DNA from: Brevibacterium sanguinis
GTDB taxonomy: Bacteria > Actinomycetota > Actinomycetes > Actinomycetales > Brevibacteriaceae
Length of the DNA stretch: 64,000 nucleotides
Assembly (NCBI RefSeq): GCF_003315415.1
Contig: NZ_QNSB01000001.1
Coordinates: 248,001-312,000 of the forward strand
Reading direction: 5' to 3'
In this document: positions 16,417 to 23,650 of the stretch, piece after piece
How the letters are laid out: every line of letters starts with the position of its first letter
Position numbering within the stretch: position 1 is the first letter of the stretch
Notes under the pieces: generated by a model
The model's input: only the letters and a program-made list of their open reading frames with translations
Database searches by the model: none
Told to the model about the DNA's origin: nothing
Program-made: the position numbers and the translations under genes

Positions 16417-17208
16417 ATGCAGAAAGCCTTCACGCCCGCGCTCCTCGTTCTCCTGGTGGTGATCACAGGATTCGCCGCCTGGGCTCTCAACTCCGGTCCC
16501 ACCTCGGCGGCCGCCGAAGAGGAATCATCCGACTGCGATGTCGAGAAGTACGAGATGGGCCTCAAATGGCAGCAGCAGAGCGCCGAGGCGCGCGCCCTGC
16601 AGGCACAGACCTACGATGTCGCCACGGAGCAGCTCGACGAAGCCGTCGCCGATGTCGGCGAGGGTGAGAACCCGGCCATCATCACCGACCTCGATGAGAC
16701 GGTGATCGACAATTCGGAGCTCCTGGCTCGGGACCTCGCCGAATGCCACGATTACAGCACGTGGGACACCTGGGGAGACTGGGAGCGCCATGGTGAGCCG
16801 ACGCTGATTCCCGGGGCACTGGAGTTCTTCGAGCACGCCGACGAGCTCGGAGTCGACATCTTCTACATCTCCGACCGCACCGACGAGAACAAGGCCGCGA
16901 CCCTGGAGACTCTCAAGGCGCTCAGACTGCCGCAGGTCACCGAGGAGAGCGTAAAGCTTCTCGGCCCTCCGAAGGAGGAGCGTCGGGCGGCCGTTGAAGC
17001 CGATCACACCGTGCTCATGCAGCTCGGCGACACTCTCCACGATTTCGACAGCGCCTTCGCCGACGCGCCGCTGAAGAAGCAGAGGCAGCTGGTCGAGAAG
17101 AACCGGGAAAAGTTCGGCAGCGAGTGGATCATCCTGCCCAATCCGACCTACGGCGACTGGAGCGAAGCCGACCTCAAGGAGTGGGACGAGCCGCTCGTCA
17201 CCGACTGA
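16417..17208 (+). CDS. Secreted HAD-superfamily acid phosphatase / 5'-nucleotidase (e(P4)-like)
   Basis: Exported phosphatase of 263 residues that probably removes phosphate from nucleotides or other phosphomonoesters outside the cell. It has an N-terminal hydrophobic signal segment (residues 7-25) and then the HAD motifs: IITDLDETVIDNS (motif I, both Asp present), YISDRTDENK (motif II Ser), PPKEERR (motif III Lys), and QLGDTLHDFDSAF (motif IV Asp). YEMGLKWQQQSAEARALQAQ is typical of the e(P4)/class B-like family. No lipobox cysteine follows the signal, so the mature protein is more likely secreted or held by its signal anchor than lipidated. The ATG at 16417 has AAGGAT upstream. Confidence 0.85.
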   Translation: MQKAFTPALLVLLVVITGFAAWALNSGPTSAAAEEESSDCDVEKYEMGLKWQQQSAEARALQAQTYDVATEQLDEAVADVGEGENPAIITDLDETVIDNSELLARDLAECHDYSTWDTWGDWERHGEPTLIPGALEFFEHADELGVDIFYISDRTDENKAATLETLKALRLPQVTEESVKLLGPPKEERRAAVEADHTVLMQLGDTLHDFDSAFADAPLKKQRQLVEKNREKFGSEWIILPNPTYGDWSEADLKEWDEPLVTD

Positions 17209-17225
17209 CGTGCGGGCGCGCTGTC

Positions 17226-17627
17226 CTACTGCTTCGTCGCCTTGACGGAGACGACGGGCACCTCGGCCTCGAGGATGATCCGCTGGGCCGTCGACCCCAT
17301 GATGAGCTTGCCGACAGGGGAGCGGCGGCGGGAGCCGATGACGATCATGCGGGTGTCCGCGGTCGCCTCGGCGAGGGCGAGCAGCTCTTCGACCGGGTCG
17401 TTGCCACGCAGGAACTGGAGGATCTCGTGGGAGATCCCGGAGGACTTGAGCGTCTGCGTGAGCTCCTCCATGTCCGAGTTCGTCGCCACTCCCCTCTCGT
17501 CAGGAGTCTCCCCGATGCCGGCGTTGAGGACGATGAGGGTGTCATCGAACGCCCTGGCCTGCTCGATGCCGAAATCGACTGCCGCTCTGCCTTCGGGGGA
17601 CGGGGAATAGCCGACGAGAATTGTCAT
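17226..17627 (-). CDS. Universal stress protein (UspA family)
   Basis: Single-domain Usp of 133 residues in the cytoplasm. It starts TILVGYSPSPEGRAAVDFGIEQA (beta1 and the first helix), has MIVIGSRRRSPVGKLIMGST near residue 105, close to the G-2x-G-9x-G-S/T nucleotide-binding pattern (the second glycine is replaced), and ends in EVPVVSVK. Ligand binding therefore cannot be assumed. The start has AGGAGAGATC before ATG 17627. It converges on the HAD phosphatase gene and is divergent from the methyltransferase gene. Confidence 0.9.
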   Translation of the reverse strand: MTILVGYSPSPEGRAAVDFGIEQARAFDDTLIVLNAGIGETPDERGVATNSDMEELTQTLKSSGISHEILQFLRGNDPVEELLALAEATADTRMIVIGSRRRSPVGKLIMGSTAQRIILEAEVPVVSVKATKQ

Positions 17628-17720
17628 GATCTCTCCTGTGCGTCAGTGGGCGAACTCCACTCAATTAGTAGCACACCTGCGCCCCGCGCACGGGCGAGCC
17701 CGTCGCACTAGACTGTGCGG

Positions 17721-18974
17721 ATGCCCGCCACTCTGCTCGCCCCCGATTCCGCCGCCGCCGACCACGTCCGAGACCTGCTCGCAGCGCGTCTCGGCTCCAC
17801 CGCGATCCCGGGCATCGCACCGGCACGGTTCCTTGCCGAGTACGTGCTCGGTCGCCGAGACGGCGAGCTCGACATCTCCGGTCGCCCGGCCGACGGGCAG
17901 TTCATCCCCGAGGCGCTCGCCGCCCTCCCGCGGGACATCGTCCTCGTCGACGACCCGCAGGGCGTGCAGGCCCGAGTCCTCGCCGGACTCGCGACCCTGC
18001 ACACGTACAACGACAGGATCGACGAGGCCCGGACCGTGGCCCAGGCGGCGCCCGAGGCCGAGGTCATCGACGACCTGGCCGGCCTGAAGGCTCCGCGGTC
18101 GAGCGGGGAGACGTGGGCCGTCGTCAATGCGCCGAAGGCGGTGAGCGCTCTCGCCGAGGTGCTCGCCCGTCTCCAGCCCCATGTGTCGGTCCTCGTCGTC
18201 ATCGGCCGCAGCGACGCGATGAGCCGCGCCGTCAACAAGGAGCTGGCCCGCGGGTTCGCCCGGGTCGACGTCTCACCCGGAGCCGGCAAGCACCGCCTGA
18301 TCATCGGCAGCAGACCGCTGTCCTCACCGAGCCTGGCCGAGTTACCCGCCCACGGCGTCATCGACCATCCGTCGGTCGGACCGCTGCAGGTGCGGGCGCA
18401 CGGCGCCTGCTTCTCGGGAGTGAAGAACGACGAAGGGTCGGCGCTCCTCCTCGACGTCCTGGCCGCGGAGGCGAACGCAGTGGCCGTGGGCGGCGCGGAT
18501 CCTCACCCGACCGCTGGTTTGCGGAGGCGCTCGGTTCTCGACCTCGGCTGCGGCAACGGGTGGCTGCTCACCGCGGCGATGCGCGTGACACAGGCGGCGT
18601 CCGGGCTCGGAGTCGACGTCTCCAGGGCGGCGGTCGCCTCGGCGAGGGCAACCGCCGAGGCGAATGGGACCGACGTCGACTTCCGCCTCATCGATGCGGC
18701 CGCCGACCCCGCGGAGGCCGACGCGGTGATCGACGGCGTGTTCGATCTCATCCTGCTCAACCCGCCCTTCCACCACGGCACGGCGATCGAATCCGACACC
18801 GCGGCGGCGATGATGCGCGCGGCCGCCCGGTATCTGGCTCCCGGCGGGGAGGTGCTCACGGTGTTCAATTCGCATCTGCGCTACCGCGAGCGCCTCGAGA
18901 GGCTCATCGGACCCAGCAGGCAGGCGGAACGGAACGCGAAGTTCACCGTCATCGCGAGCCGGACGGCCGATTGA
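17721..18974 (+). CDS. Class I SAM-dependent methyltransferase, RlmG/RsmC-like
   Basis: Probable rRNA (guanine-N2) methyltransferase, 417 residues. It has the two-domain layout of RsmC/RlmG: an N-terminal degenerate methyltransferase-like domain and a C-terminal catalytic domain with VLDLGCGNGWLLTAA (SAM motif I, around residue 270) and LILLNPPFHHG, whose NPPF motif marks enzymes that methylate exocyclic amino groups. Further typical segments are HGACFSGVKNDEGSALLLD and EVLTVFNSHLRYR. TAGACT (17709-17714) is six bases before ATG 17721, giving a leaderless mRNA. Whether it modifies 16S or 23S RNA cannot be told. Confidence 0.82.
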   Translation: MPATLLAPDSAAADHVRDLLAARLGSTAIPGIAPARFLAEYVLGRRDGELDISGRPADGQFIPEALAALPRDIVLVDDPQGVQARVLAGLATLHTYNDRIDEARTVAQAAPEAEVIDDLAGLKAPRSSGETWAVVNAPKAVSALAEVLARLQPHVSVLVVIGRSDAMSRAVNKELARGFARVDVSPGAGKHRLIIGSRPLSSPSLAELPAHGVIDHPSVGPLQVRAHGACFSGVKNDEGSALLLDVLAAEANAVAVGGADPHPTAGLRRRSVLDLGCGNGWLLTAAMRVTQAASGLGVDVSRAAVASARATAEANGTDVDFRLIDAAADPAEADAVIDGVFDLILLNPPFHHGTAIESDTAAAMMRAAARYLAPGGEVLTVFNSHLRYRERLERLIGPSRQAERNAKFTVIASRTAD

Positions 18975-18989
18975 GGCCAGCCCGACGCG

Positions 18990-19027
18990 GTCGGCCCGAC
19001 CGCCCGGGAGAGGGCGGTCGGGCCGAC
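18990..19027. terminator. Bidirectional terminator, perfect 16-bp stem
   Basis: GTCGGCCCGACCGCCC (18990-19005) and GGGCGGTCGGGCCGAC (19012-19027) pair perfectly around GGGAGA, between the convergent methyltransferase and membrane-protein genes. Confidence 0.85.
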
Positions 19028-19049
19028 GGTCGAGGAGGGCCGATCGAGC

Positions 19050-20039
19050 TCAGCCGGCGGACTGACGGAGTTCGACGGTCCGGGCAGCGGGCCGCTGACC
19101 CCGCCACGTGTCGATCTGGTCCCAGATGACGACGATCCACACGGCGACGACCGCGACGATCTGCGTGACGTCGACGCCTGAGGGCGACATGAGCTCGGGA
19201 TGGAACACGGTCTGGGTGAGGAGGGCGATGGTGAGGAAGACACCCATGACCACGTCGATGACGCTGCCGGCGATCATGAGCGCTCGCGGTGTCGACCCGC
19301 GGAGGGCCCTGATCGCCTCGACGGCGGCCATGAGCCCGAGCAGGGTCCAGTAGCTGACGATCCACCCGGATCCGAGGCCGGGGTTGACGAACGATCCCCC
19401 ATCGTTGAGATGGCCCGCGTAGAACAGGGTCGTGGGGAGGAACGGCACGATGGCGAGCAGGACGATCATGACGAGGCCCAGGAGGGCCTCGGCGCGGGTC
19501 CGGGCGATGTCCGGATCGGTCGCGCGCAGATCGTCGACGCTCCAGCTCTCGCCTGGCGCGCGGGGAGACCTCGTCTCGGGTCCGGGTCCGCGCTCGCCCA
19601 GGGCGAGGAGGATCGTGACGGCCGCGAAGCACAGGAGCAGGGCGAGGACGGTCTTGCCGATGACCGCACCGATGAGCGATCCGATCTGGACCTCCGGCGT
19701 GGTCAGCGAGTGGGCGACGACGTTGATGAGGAGGGCGGCGACGCCGGTGATCGGCAGGATCGTGCGCATGCACCAGAGGAAGACGGGATAGGACGCGGGT
19801 CCGATGAGGAACTGCGGGGAGTTCGAGTACCGCCCGGCGAGCACGGCGGGATCGCCGAGTTCCTCGAGGACCTCGCGTTCGACCCTCTCGAGCCGTTCCT
19901 TCGGGGGATCCTCCTCGCCGAGGCGAGCGTCGATCATGTCATCGATCGTCGCCCTGATCTCCTCGGCGATGTCGTCGCGGCTGCCCTCGGGGAGTCTGCG
20001 GACGACGGTGGCGATGTAGAGGTCGGTTCGCGCGGTCAT
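19050..20039 (-). CDS. Membrane protein with N-terminal HAAS-like helical domain, partner of PadR
   Basis: The 329-residue product begins TDLYIATVVRRLPEGSRDDIAEEIRATIDDMIDAR, the helical cytoplasmic pattern (HAAS-like) found in membrane proteins encoded with PadR regulators, followed by ELGDPAVLAGRY. Six or so membrane helices follow from residue about 85, with an Arg-rich cytoplasmic loop near residue 150-190. Its ATG overlaps the PadR stop as ATGA, so the pair is co-translated and presumably regulated together. In other bacteria such pairs sense envelope stress or drugs; here the role is unknown. Confidence 0.75.
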   Translation of the reverse strand: MTARTDLYIATVVRRLPEGSRDDIAEEIRATIDDMIDARLGEEDPPKERLERVEREVLEELGDPAVLAGRYSNSPQFLIGPASYPVFLWCMRTILPITGVAALLINVVAHSLTTPEVQIGSLIGAVIGKTVLALLLCFAAVTILLALGERGPGPETRSPRAPGESWSVDDLRATDPDIARTRAEALLGLVMIVLLAIVPFLPTTLFYAGHLNDGGSFVNPGLGSGWIVSYWTLLGLMAAVEAIRALRGSTPRALMIAGSVIDVVMGVFLTIALLTQTVFHPELMSPSGVDVTQIVAVVAVWIVVIWDQIDTWRGQRPAARTVELRQSAG

Positions 20040-20467
20040 CGTGTGCCTTCTTTCCACAGTGTCGTGATGCTGGAGTTGAGCGCCAGCCAATGTGAGTGCA
20101 GACGGTCCGCGACTTCGGCGCCCTTGTCGGTCACGGTGTAGTACTTGCGCGGTCTGGTCTGCTCCGTGTTCCACTCGGCGGTGAGCAGCCCCTGCTTCTC
20201 GAGGCGGCGCAGGAGCGGGTAGAGCGTGTTCGCCTCGGTCGGGATGCCGGCCTCGGTGAGGGTGCTCAGCAGCGAGTACCCGTACTGCGGGCTCCGGCAG
20301 GCGACGAGGCTGGCGAAGACGACGGTGCCGCGCCGTAGCTCCTGTTCGTGCGTCGCGAGTGTCGGATCCTCATCCGCCGGCGGGGCGACGGTCGATGGGA
20401 AGTGGGCCGGGTTCCCGGCTGGGTCGCAGCTGTGGGCGTCGCCGCTCTCCGTCGTGTCATCCTTCAT
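20036..20467 (-). CDS. PadR-family transcriptional regulator
   Basis: Winged-helix repressor of about 143 residues. Typical PadR sequence: LRRGTVVFASLVACRSPQYGYSLLSTL, then NTLYPLLRRLEKQGLLTAEWN and PRKYYTVTDKGAEVADRL. An acidic 40-residue N-terminal extension precedes the fold. ATG 20467 is preferred: its -10 TATAGT is seven bases upstream and there is no ribosome binding site; an in-frame GTG at 20476 lies within the -10 region and would be untranscribed. The promoter spacer is filled by a long palindrome, so it very likely represses itself and the co-translated membrane protein. Confidence 0.9.
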   Translation of the reverse strand: MKDDTTESGDAHSCDPAGNPAHFPSTVAPPADEDPTLATHEQELRRGTVVFASLVACRSPQYGYSLLSTLTEAGIPTEANTLYPLLRRLEKQGLLTAEWNTEQTRPRKYYTVTDKGAEVADRLHSHWLALNSSITTLWKEGTR

Positions 20468-20472
20468 GTCGG

Positions 20473-20503
20473 ACACTATAGTGTGTGATACACACTATGG
20501 CAA
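20473..20503 (-). promoter_or_regulatory. padR promoter with embedded operator
   Basis: On the minus strand TTGCCA (20503-20498), a 17-base spacer and TATAGT (20480-20475) form a good promoter, seven bases from ATG 20467. The spacer is occupied by ATAGTGTGT-GAT-ACACACTAT (positive strand, 20478-20498), a perfect 9-bp inverted repeat, overlapped by a second palindrome ACACTATAGTGT (20473-20484). Repressor binding would block RNA polymerase directly. Confidence 0.85.
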
Positions 20504-20536
20504 GAGACGGTATATCGTGAGTGGACGCCGAACGCC

Positions 20537-20576
20537 ATCGGGCGCCCGGAGCGCTCAGGCTCTCCGGGCGCCCGAT
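20537..20576 (-). terminator. Terminator after the APC permease gene
   Basis: A 15-bp perfect stem (20537-20551 with 20562-20576, core CGGGCGCCCGGAG) around a ten-base loop, 28 bases after the permease stop codon and upstream of the padR promoter. Confidence 0.85.
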
Positions 20577-20603
20577 CGATTCGCGGATCGCCGTCGTGCC
20601 GGG

Positions 20604-21956
20604 CTATTCCTTGAGGTCGAGGGTCGGCGTGGGCCGGCGGAATCCCCGCGTGACGACGGCGAGGTAGGCGATGCCGACGGCCAGCCAGACGAGGCCGATG
20701 ACCAGTGTGCGCGCCGACAGACTCGTCCACAGCCAGACAGTGAGTCCGAATCCGATCCCCGGGAGCACGACGTAGCTGAGGATCGCCGCTGTTCCCCGCC
20801 GGCCGCCGTCGATGACGAAGTGCTTGATCACCGAGAGGTTGACCGCCGAGAACGCGACGAGCGCCCCGAAGCTGATCATCTCGGAGAGGAAAGTGAGGTC
20901 GACGACGACGGCGAGCAGGGAGACGACCCCGACCGCGAGGGTGGCGTTGACCGGGGTGTCGAACCGCTGCGAGAGCCGGCCGAAGAACCCGCGGGGCAGG
21001 ACGCCGTCGCGTCCCATCGCGTAGAGGATGCGCGCGACCGATGCCTGGGAAGTCAGCGCCGACCCGCAGGCGCCCGCGACATAGGCGGCGGTGAAGAAGA
21101 CCGTGAGGAACTGCCCGCCCGCCGCCGCCATGACGTCGAGGGCGGCGGAGTCCACCTCGGCGAAGTCGTTCGAGGGGAACACGATCTGCGAGAGGTAGGA
21201 CAGGGCGATGTAGATGAGTCCGCCGGTGATCGTGGCGATGACGATCGCGCGGGGCACCGACTTCTCGGAGTCCTTGGCCTCCTCCGACAGTGTCGAGATC
21301 GCGTCGAATCCCAGGAACGACAGGCAGAGCACCGCGGCGCCGGCCATCACCGGGGCGAAGCCGTCCGCGGTCCCGTCTCCCGTGAAGGGGGCGGCGAGGT
21401 CGACGTCGCCCATCCCGGTCAGCGTCGCGATGCTCAGGGCGGCGAAAGTGACGATGAAGATCGCCTGGGCCGCGATGATGACGAAGTTCGCGCGGGCCAC
21501 CGAGACGATTCCGATGATGTTGAGGACCGTGACGAGGACGATGGCCGTGACGATGAAGACCCAAGCGGGGATCATCGGGAAGGCTGCTTCGAGGTAGATG
21601 CCGAGGACCAGGTAGTTGATCATCGGCAGGAACAGGTAGTCGAGGAGCAGCGCCCAACCGGCGACGAAGCCGATGGAGGCGCCGAACGTCTTCTGCGTGT
21701 AGGTGTAGGCCGAGCCGGCGAAGGGAAGCTCGTGCGCCATCCGAGCATAGGAGCGGGCCGTGAAGACCATGGCGACGAGGGTCACGACGTAGGCGAGGGG
21801 GACTCGGCCCCCGGAGATCTGCGTGACGATCCCGTAGGTCGTGAACACCGTCAGCGGCACCATGTAGACGAGGCCGAAGAGCACGAGTGAGGGTACGCCG
21901 AGGGCGCGGCGGAGGCTGCCCTCGGAGGCGGTGGGGGTCGGGGCTGCGGACATCAT
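20604..21956 (-). CDS. APC-superfamily amino acid permease
   Basis: Twelve-helix amino acid/polyamine/organocation transporter of 450 residues in the cytoplasmic membrane. Characteristic parts are LVLFGLVYMVPLTVFTTYGI in helix 1, AHELPFAGSAYTYTQKTFG (the substrate-site loop), FLGFDAISTLSEEAKDSEKS (helix 6-7 consensus), and TSQASVARILYAMGRDGVLPRGFF. The substrate is unknown. AAGGAAAGG lies upstream of two adjacent ATGs (21956 and 21953). It follows a shortened amidohydrolase gene by 27 bases and is probably co-transcribed with it under the divergent TetR regulator, suggesting uptake of an amine or amino acid conjugate linked to the hydrolase. Confidence 0.88.
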   Translation of the reverse strand: MMSAAPTPTASEGSLRRALGVPSLVLFGLVYMVPLTVFTTYGIVTQISGGRVPLAYVVTLVAMVFTARSYARMAHELPFAGSAYTYTQKTFGASIGFVAGWALLLDYLFLPMINYLVLGIYLEAAFPMIPAWVFIVTAIVLVTVLNIIGIVSVARANFVIIAAQAIFIVTFAALSIATLTGMGDVDLAAPFTGDGTADGFAPVMAGAAVLCLSFLGFDAISTLSEEAKDSEKSVPRAIVIATITGGLIYIALSYLSQIVFPSNDFAEVDSAALDVMAAAGGQFLTVFFTAAYVAGACGSALTSQASVARILYAMGRDGVLPRGFFGRLSQRFDTPVNATLAVGVVSLLAVVVDLTFLSEMISFGALVAFSAVNLSVIKHFVIDGGRRGTAAILSYVVLPGIGFGLTVWLWTSLSARTLVIGLVWLAVGIAYLAVVTRGFRRPTPTLDLKE

Positions 21957-21983
21957 CGTCCTTTCCTTGTGTGTGGACGGTCC

Positions 21984-22913
21984 CTATGAGTGGACGGCGA
22001 CGCCGCCCAAGTAGGTGGTGCGGATTCTCAGGTCTGCCAGCGCCCAGCCGTGGGACTTCGACGGGTCGGCGTCGAGGTGGACGAGGTCGGCTCTCGCGCC
22101 GGGTCGGATGCGGCCCCAGGGGGCGGGCGTGAGATCGGCGAACGCCTGGTGGGCCACGGTCGCCGTGTAGGCGTCGAGGGCCCGGGCGGTGTCGACGATC
22201 TCCTCCGGAGTCCATCCGCCGTCGGGATCGCCGTCCTCGGTCTGCCGGCTCGTCGCAACGGCGAGCCCTTCGAGCGGGGTGCCCGAGGAGCACGGCCAGT
22301 CGGAGCCGAAGGCGAGCAGTCCGCCGTCGTCGAGGATGGTCCGCATCCGGTACTGCTGCCGTGCGCGTTCCTCGCCGAGGCGCGGCACCGTGAGCACGGT
22401 CATGAGGCCGTCGAGCTGTGCCCACAGCGGCTGCATGTTCGCGATGACCCCGAGGCGTGTGAAGCGTTCAAGGTCGGTCGCCTCGACGAGTTGAGCATGG
22501 GCGATGACCGGCCTGCGATCGCGGGGGCCGTTGGCCTCGATGGCCTGCTCGATCGCGTCGAGAGCCTGCCGCACCGCGGCGTCGCCGATCGCGTGGATGT
22601 GGATCTGGAAGCCCGCCGCGTCGACGGCGCGCACCGCCTCGGCGATGATCTCCTCGACGCTCTCGCACCCGCGGACCTCAGGGCCCTCCGCTTCGAGACC
22701 CCCGAAGATCGGGTGCGCATGGCCGTCGCCGAACGACGGCATGAGGAAGCCGCCCTCGAGATCGACATGATCGACATCGGTCTCTGCCGGCAGGCGTTTC
22801 GCCACGTCATCGGCGCCCACCGCCGCGATGACCCCGTCGACGACGAGCAAAGCGTCGGACGGCCGTCGATCCGCGCCCAGCCAGATCGTGCCGTTGTCGA
22901 AGAGCGTTGCCAC
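21984..22913 (-). CDS. Amidohydrolase (YtcJ/NfdA-like) with a large internal deletion
   Basis: Metal-dependent amidohydrolase superfamily member of the YtcJ type, but only 309 residues where the family is about 530-550. The N-terminus (LFDNGTIWLGADRRPSDALLVV) and metal motif GDGHAHP (His65, His67) are normal, and so are HIHAIGD (His105, His107), VIAHAQL (His139), GSDWP (Asp205) and the C-terminal RPGARADLVHLD. What is missing is the stretch of about 230 residues that normally lies between the first metal motif and HIHAIGD; the join is at about residues 84-100. The frame is intact, so a product could be made, but activity is doubtful. GTG start with GGAGGGA five bases upstream. Divergent from a TetR gene and upstream of the permease. 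Confidence 0.75.
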   Translation of the reverse strand: MATLFDNGTIWLGADRRPSDALLVVDGVIAAVGADDVAKRLPAETDVDHVDLEGGFLMPSFGDGHAHPIFGGLEAEGPEVRGCESVEEIIAEAVRAVDAAGFQIHIHAIGDAAVRQALDAIEQAIEANGPRDRRPVIAHAQLVEATDLERFTRLGVIANMQPLWAQLDGLMTVLTVPRLGEERARQQYRMRTILDDGGLLAFGSDWPCSSGTPLEGLAVATSRQTEDGDPDGGWTPEEIVDTARALDAYTATVAHQAFADLTPAPWGRIRPGARADLVHLDADPSKSHGWALADLRIRTTYLGGVAVHS

Positions 22914-22937
22914 GTATTCCCTCCCGCATCATTGCGT

Positions 22938-22979
22938 ACGAACACTGTTCGTTTCAAAGCCTGAGAGTACGATACTCTC
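22938..22979. promoter_or_regulatory. Two palindromes in the amidohydrolase/TetR divergent region
   Basis: ACGAACA-C-TGTTCGT (22938-22952) and GAGAGTA-CGA-TACTCTC (22963-22979) are perfect 7-bp inverted repeats within a 101-base divergent gap. At least one is a likely operator for the neighbouring TetR regulator; their sequences differ, so two regulators are possible. Confidence 0.6.
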
Positions 22980-23014
22980 TTGATTCACCCAAGGGAAGAG
23001 AAGGACGGCGGCTC

Positions 23015-23635
23015 ATGCGGCTCAATCGTCAGCGCCTGGTCCAGGCGGCCCTCGACCTCGTCGACGAGGAGGGGGCCGAGGCCCTGTCCATGCGCACTCT
23101 CGCCGCCCGCGTCGATCGTCAGGTGTCCTCGCTGTACAACCATGTCTCCGGACGCGGTGAGCTCATCGAGCTCTTGCGCGCCCGGATCGTCGAGGACATC
23201 GACGTCTCGCCGTTCCTGCCGGGCAGCGATCAGCCCTGGGACGAGGCCCTGCAGGCCTGGGCGCGGTCCTACCTGCGGTCGTTCGCAGCCCATCCCAACC
23301 TCATCCGGCTGCTCGCGACGACGTCGATCCGGGACCTGTCGACGTATCGGATGTACGACGTCGTCGTCGCCGGACTCGTCAGGGGAGGCTGGGCGGAGGA
23401 CGAGGTCGTCGCCCTCATGCGGATGGTCGAGGCGTTCGTCCTCGGTGCCGCTCTCGACATCGTCGCCCCCGCCGATCTGCTCGACCAGGAGTCGGTCGAT
23501 CCGACCTTCGGCTCGATCCGTGCGGCACTCGATCCGCGCCACTCAGATCGTTTCGGGGCGGAGGCGGCGTTCGACCTCGGACTCTCGTCCCTCATCGACG
23601 GGCTCAGGCTCCGATTGGACTCCGCCTCCGGTTGA
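23015..23635 (+). CDS. TetR-family transcriptional regulator (TetR_C-type)
   Basis: Repressor of 206 residues. The N-terminal helix-turn-helix reads LNRQRLVQAALDLVDEEGAEALSMRTLAARVDRQVSSLYNHV (residues 2-43), with the LYNHV end typical of the tetracycline-repressor subclass. The C-terminal domain binds an unknown ligand. The ATG at 23015 has GGAAGAGAAGG upstream. It faces the amidohydrolase and permease genes and two palindromes lie between, so it probably controls that transport/hydrolysis pair. The 3' end nearly abuts the convergent kup gene. Confidence 0.87.
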   Translation: MRLNRQRLVQAALDLVDEEGAEALSMRTLAARVDRQVSSLYNHVSGRGELIELLRARIVEDIDVSPFLPGSDQPWDEALQAWARSYLRSFAAHPNLIRLLATTSIRDLSTYRMYDVVVAGLVRGGWAEDEVVALMRMVEAFVLGAALDIVAPADLLDQESVDPTFGSIRAALDPRHSDRFGAEAAFDLGLSSLIDGLRLRLDSASG

Positions 23636-23650
23636 GGCGCGGATTCGCAC

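Noticed and set aside
22938-22952. ACGAACACTGTTCGT as a LexA (SOS) box
   Set aside because: The half-sites GAAC and GTTC are separated by three bases, where the Gram-positive/actinobacterial SOS box needs four.
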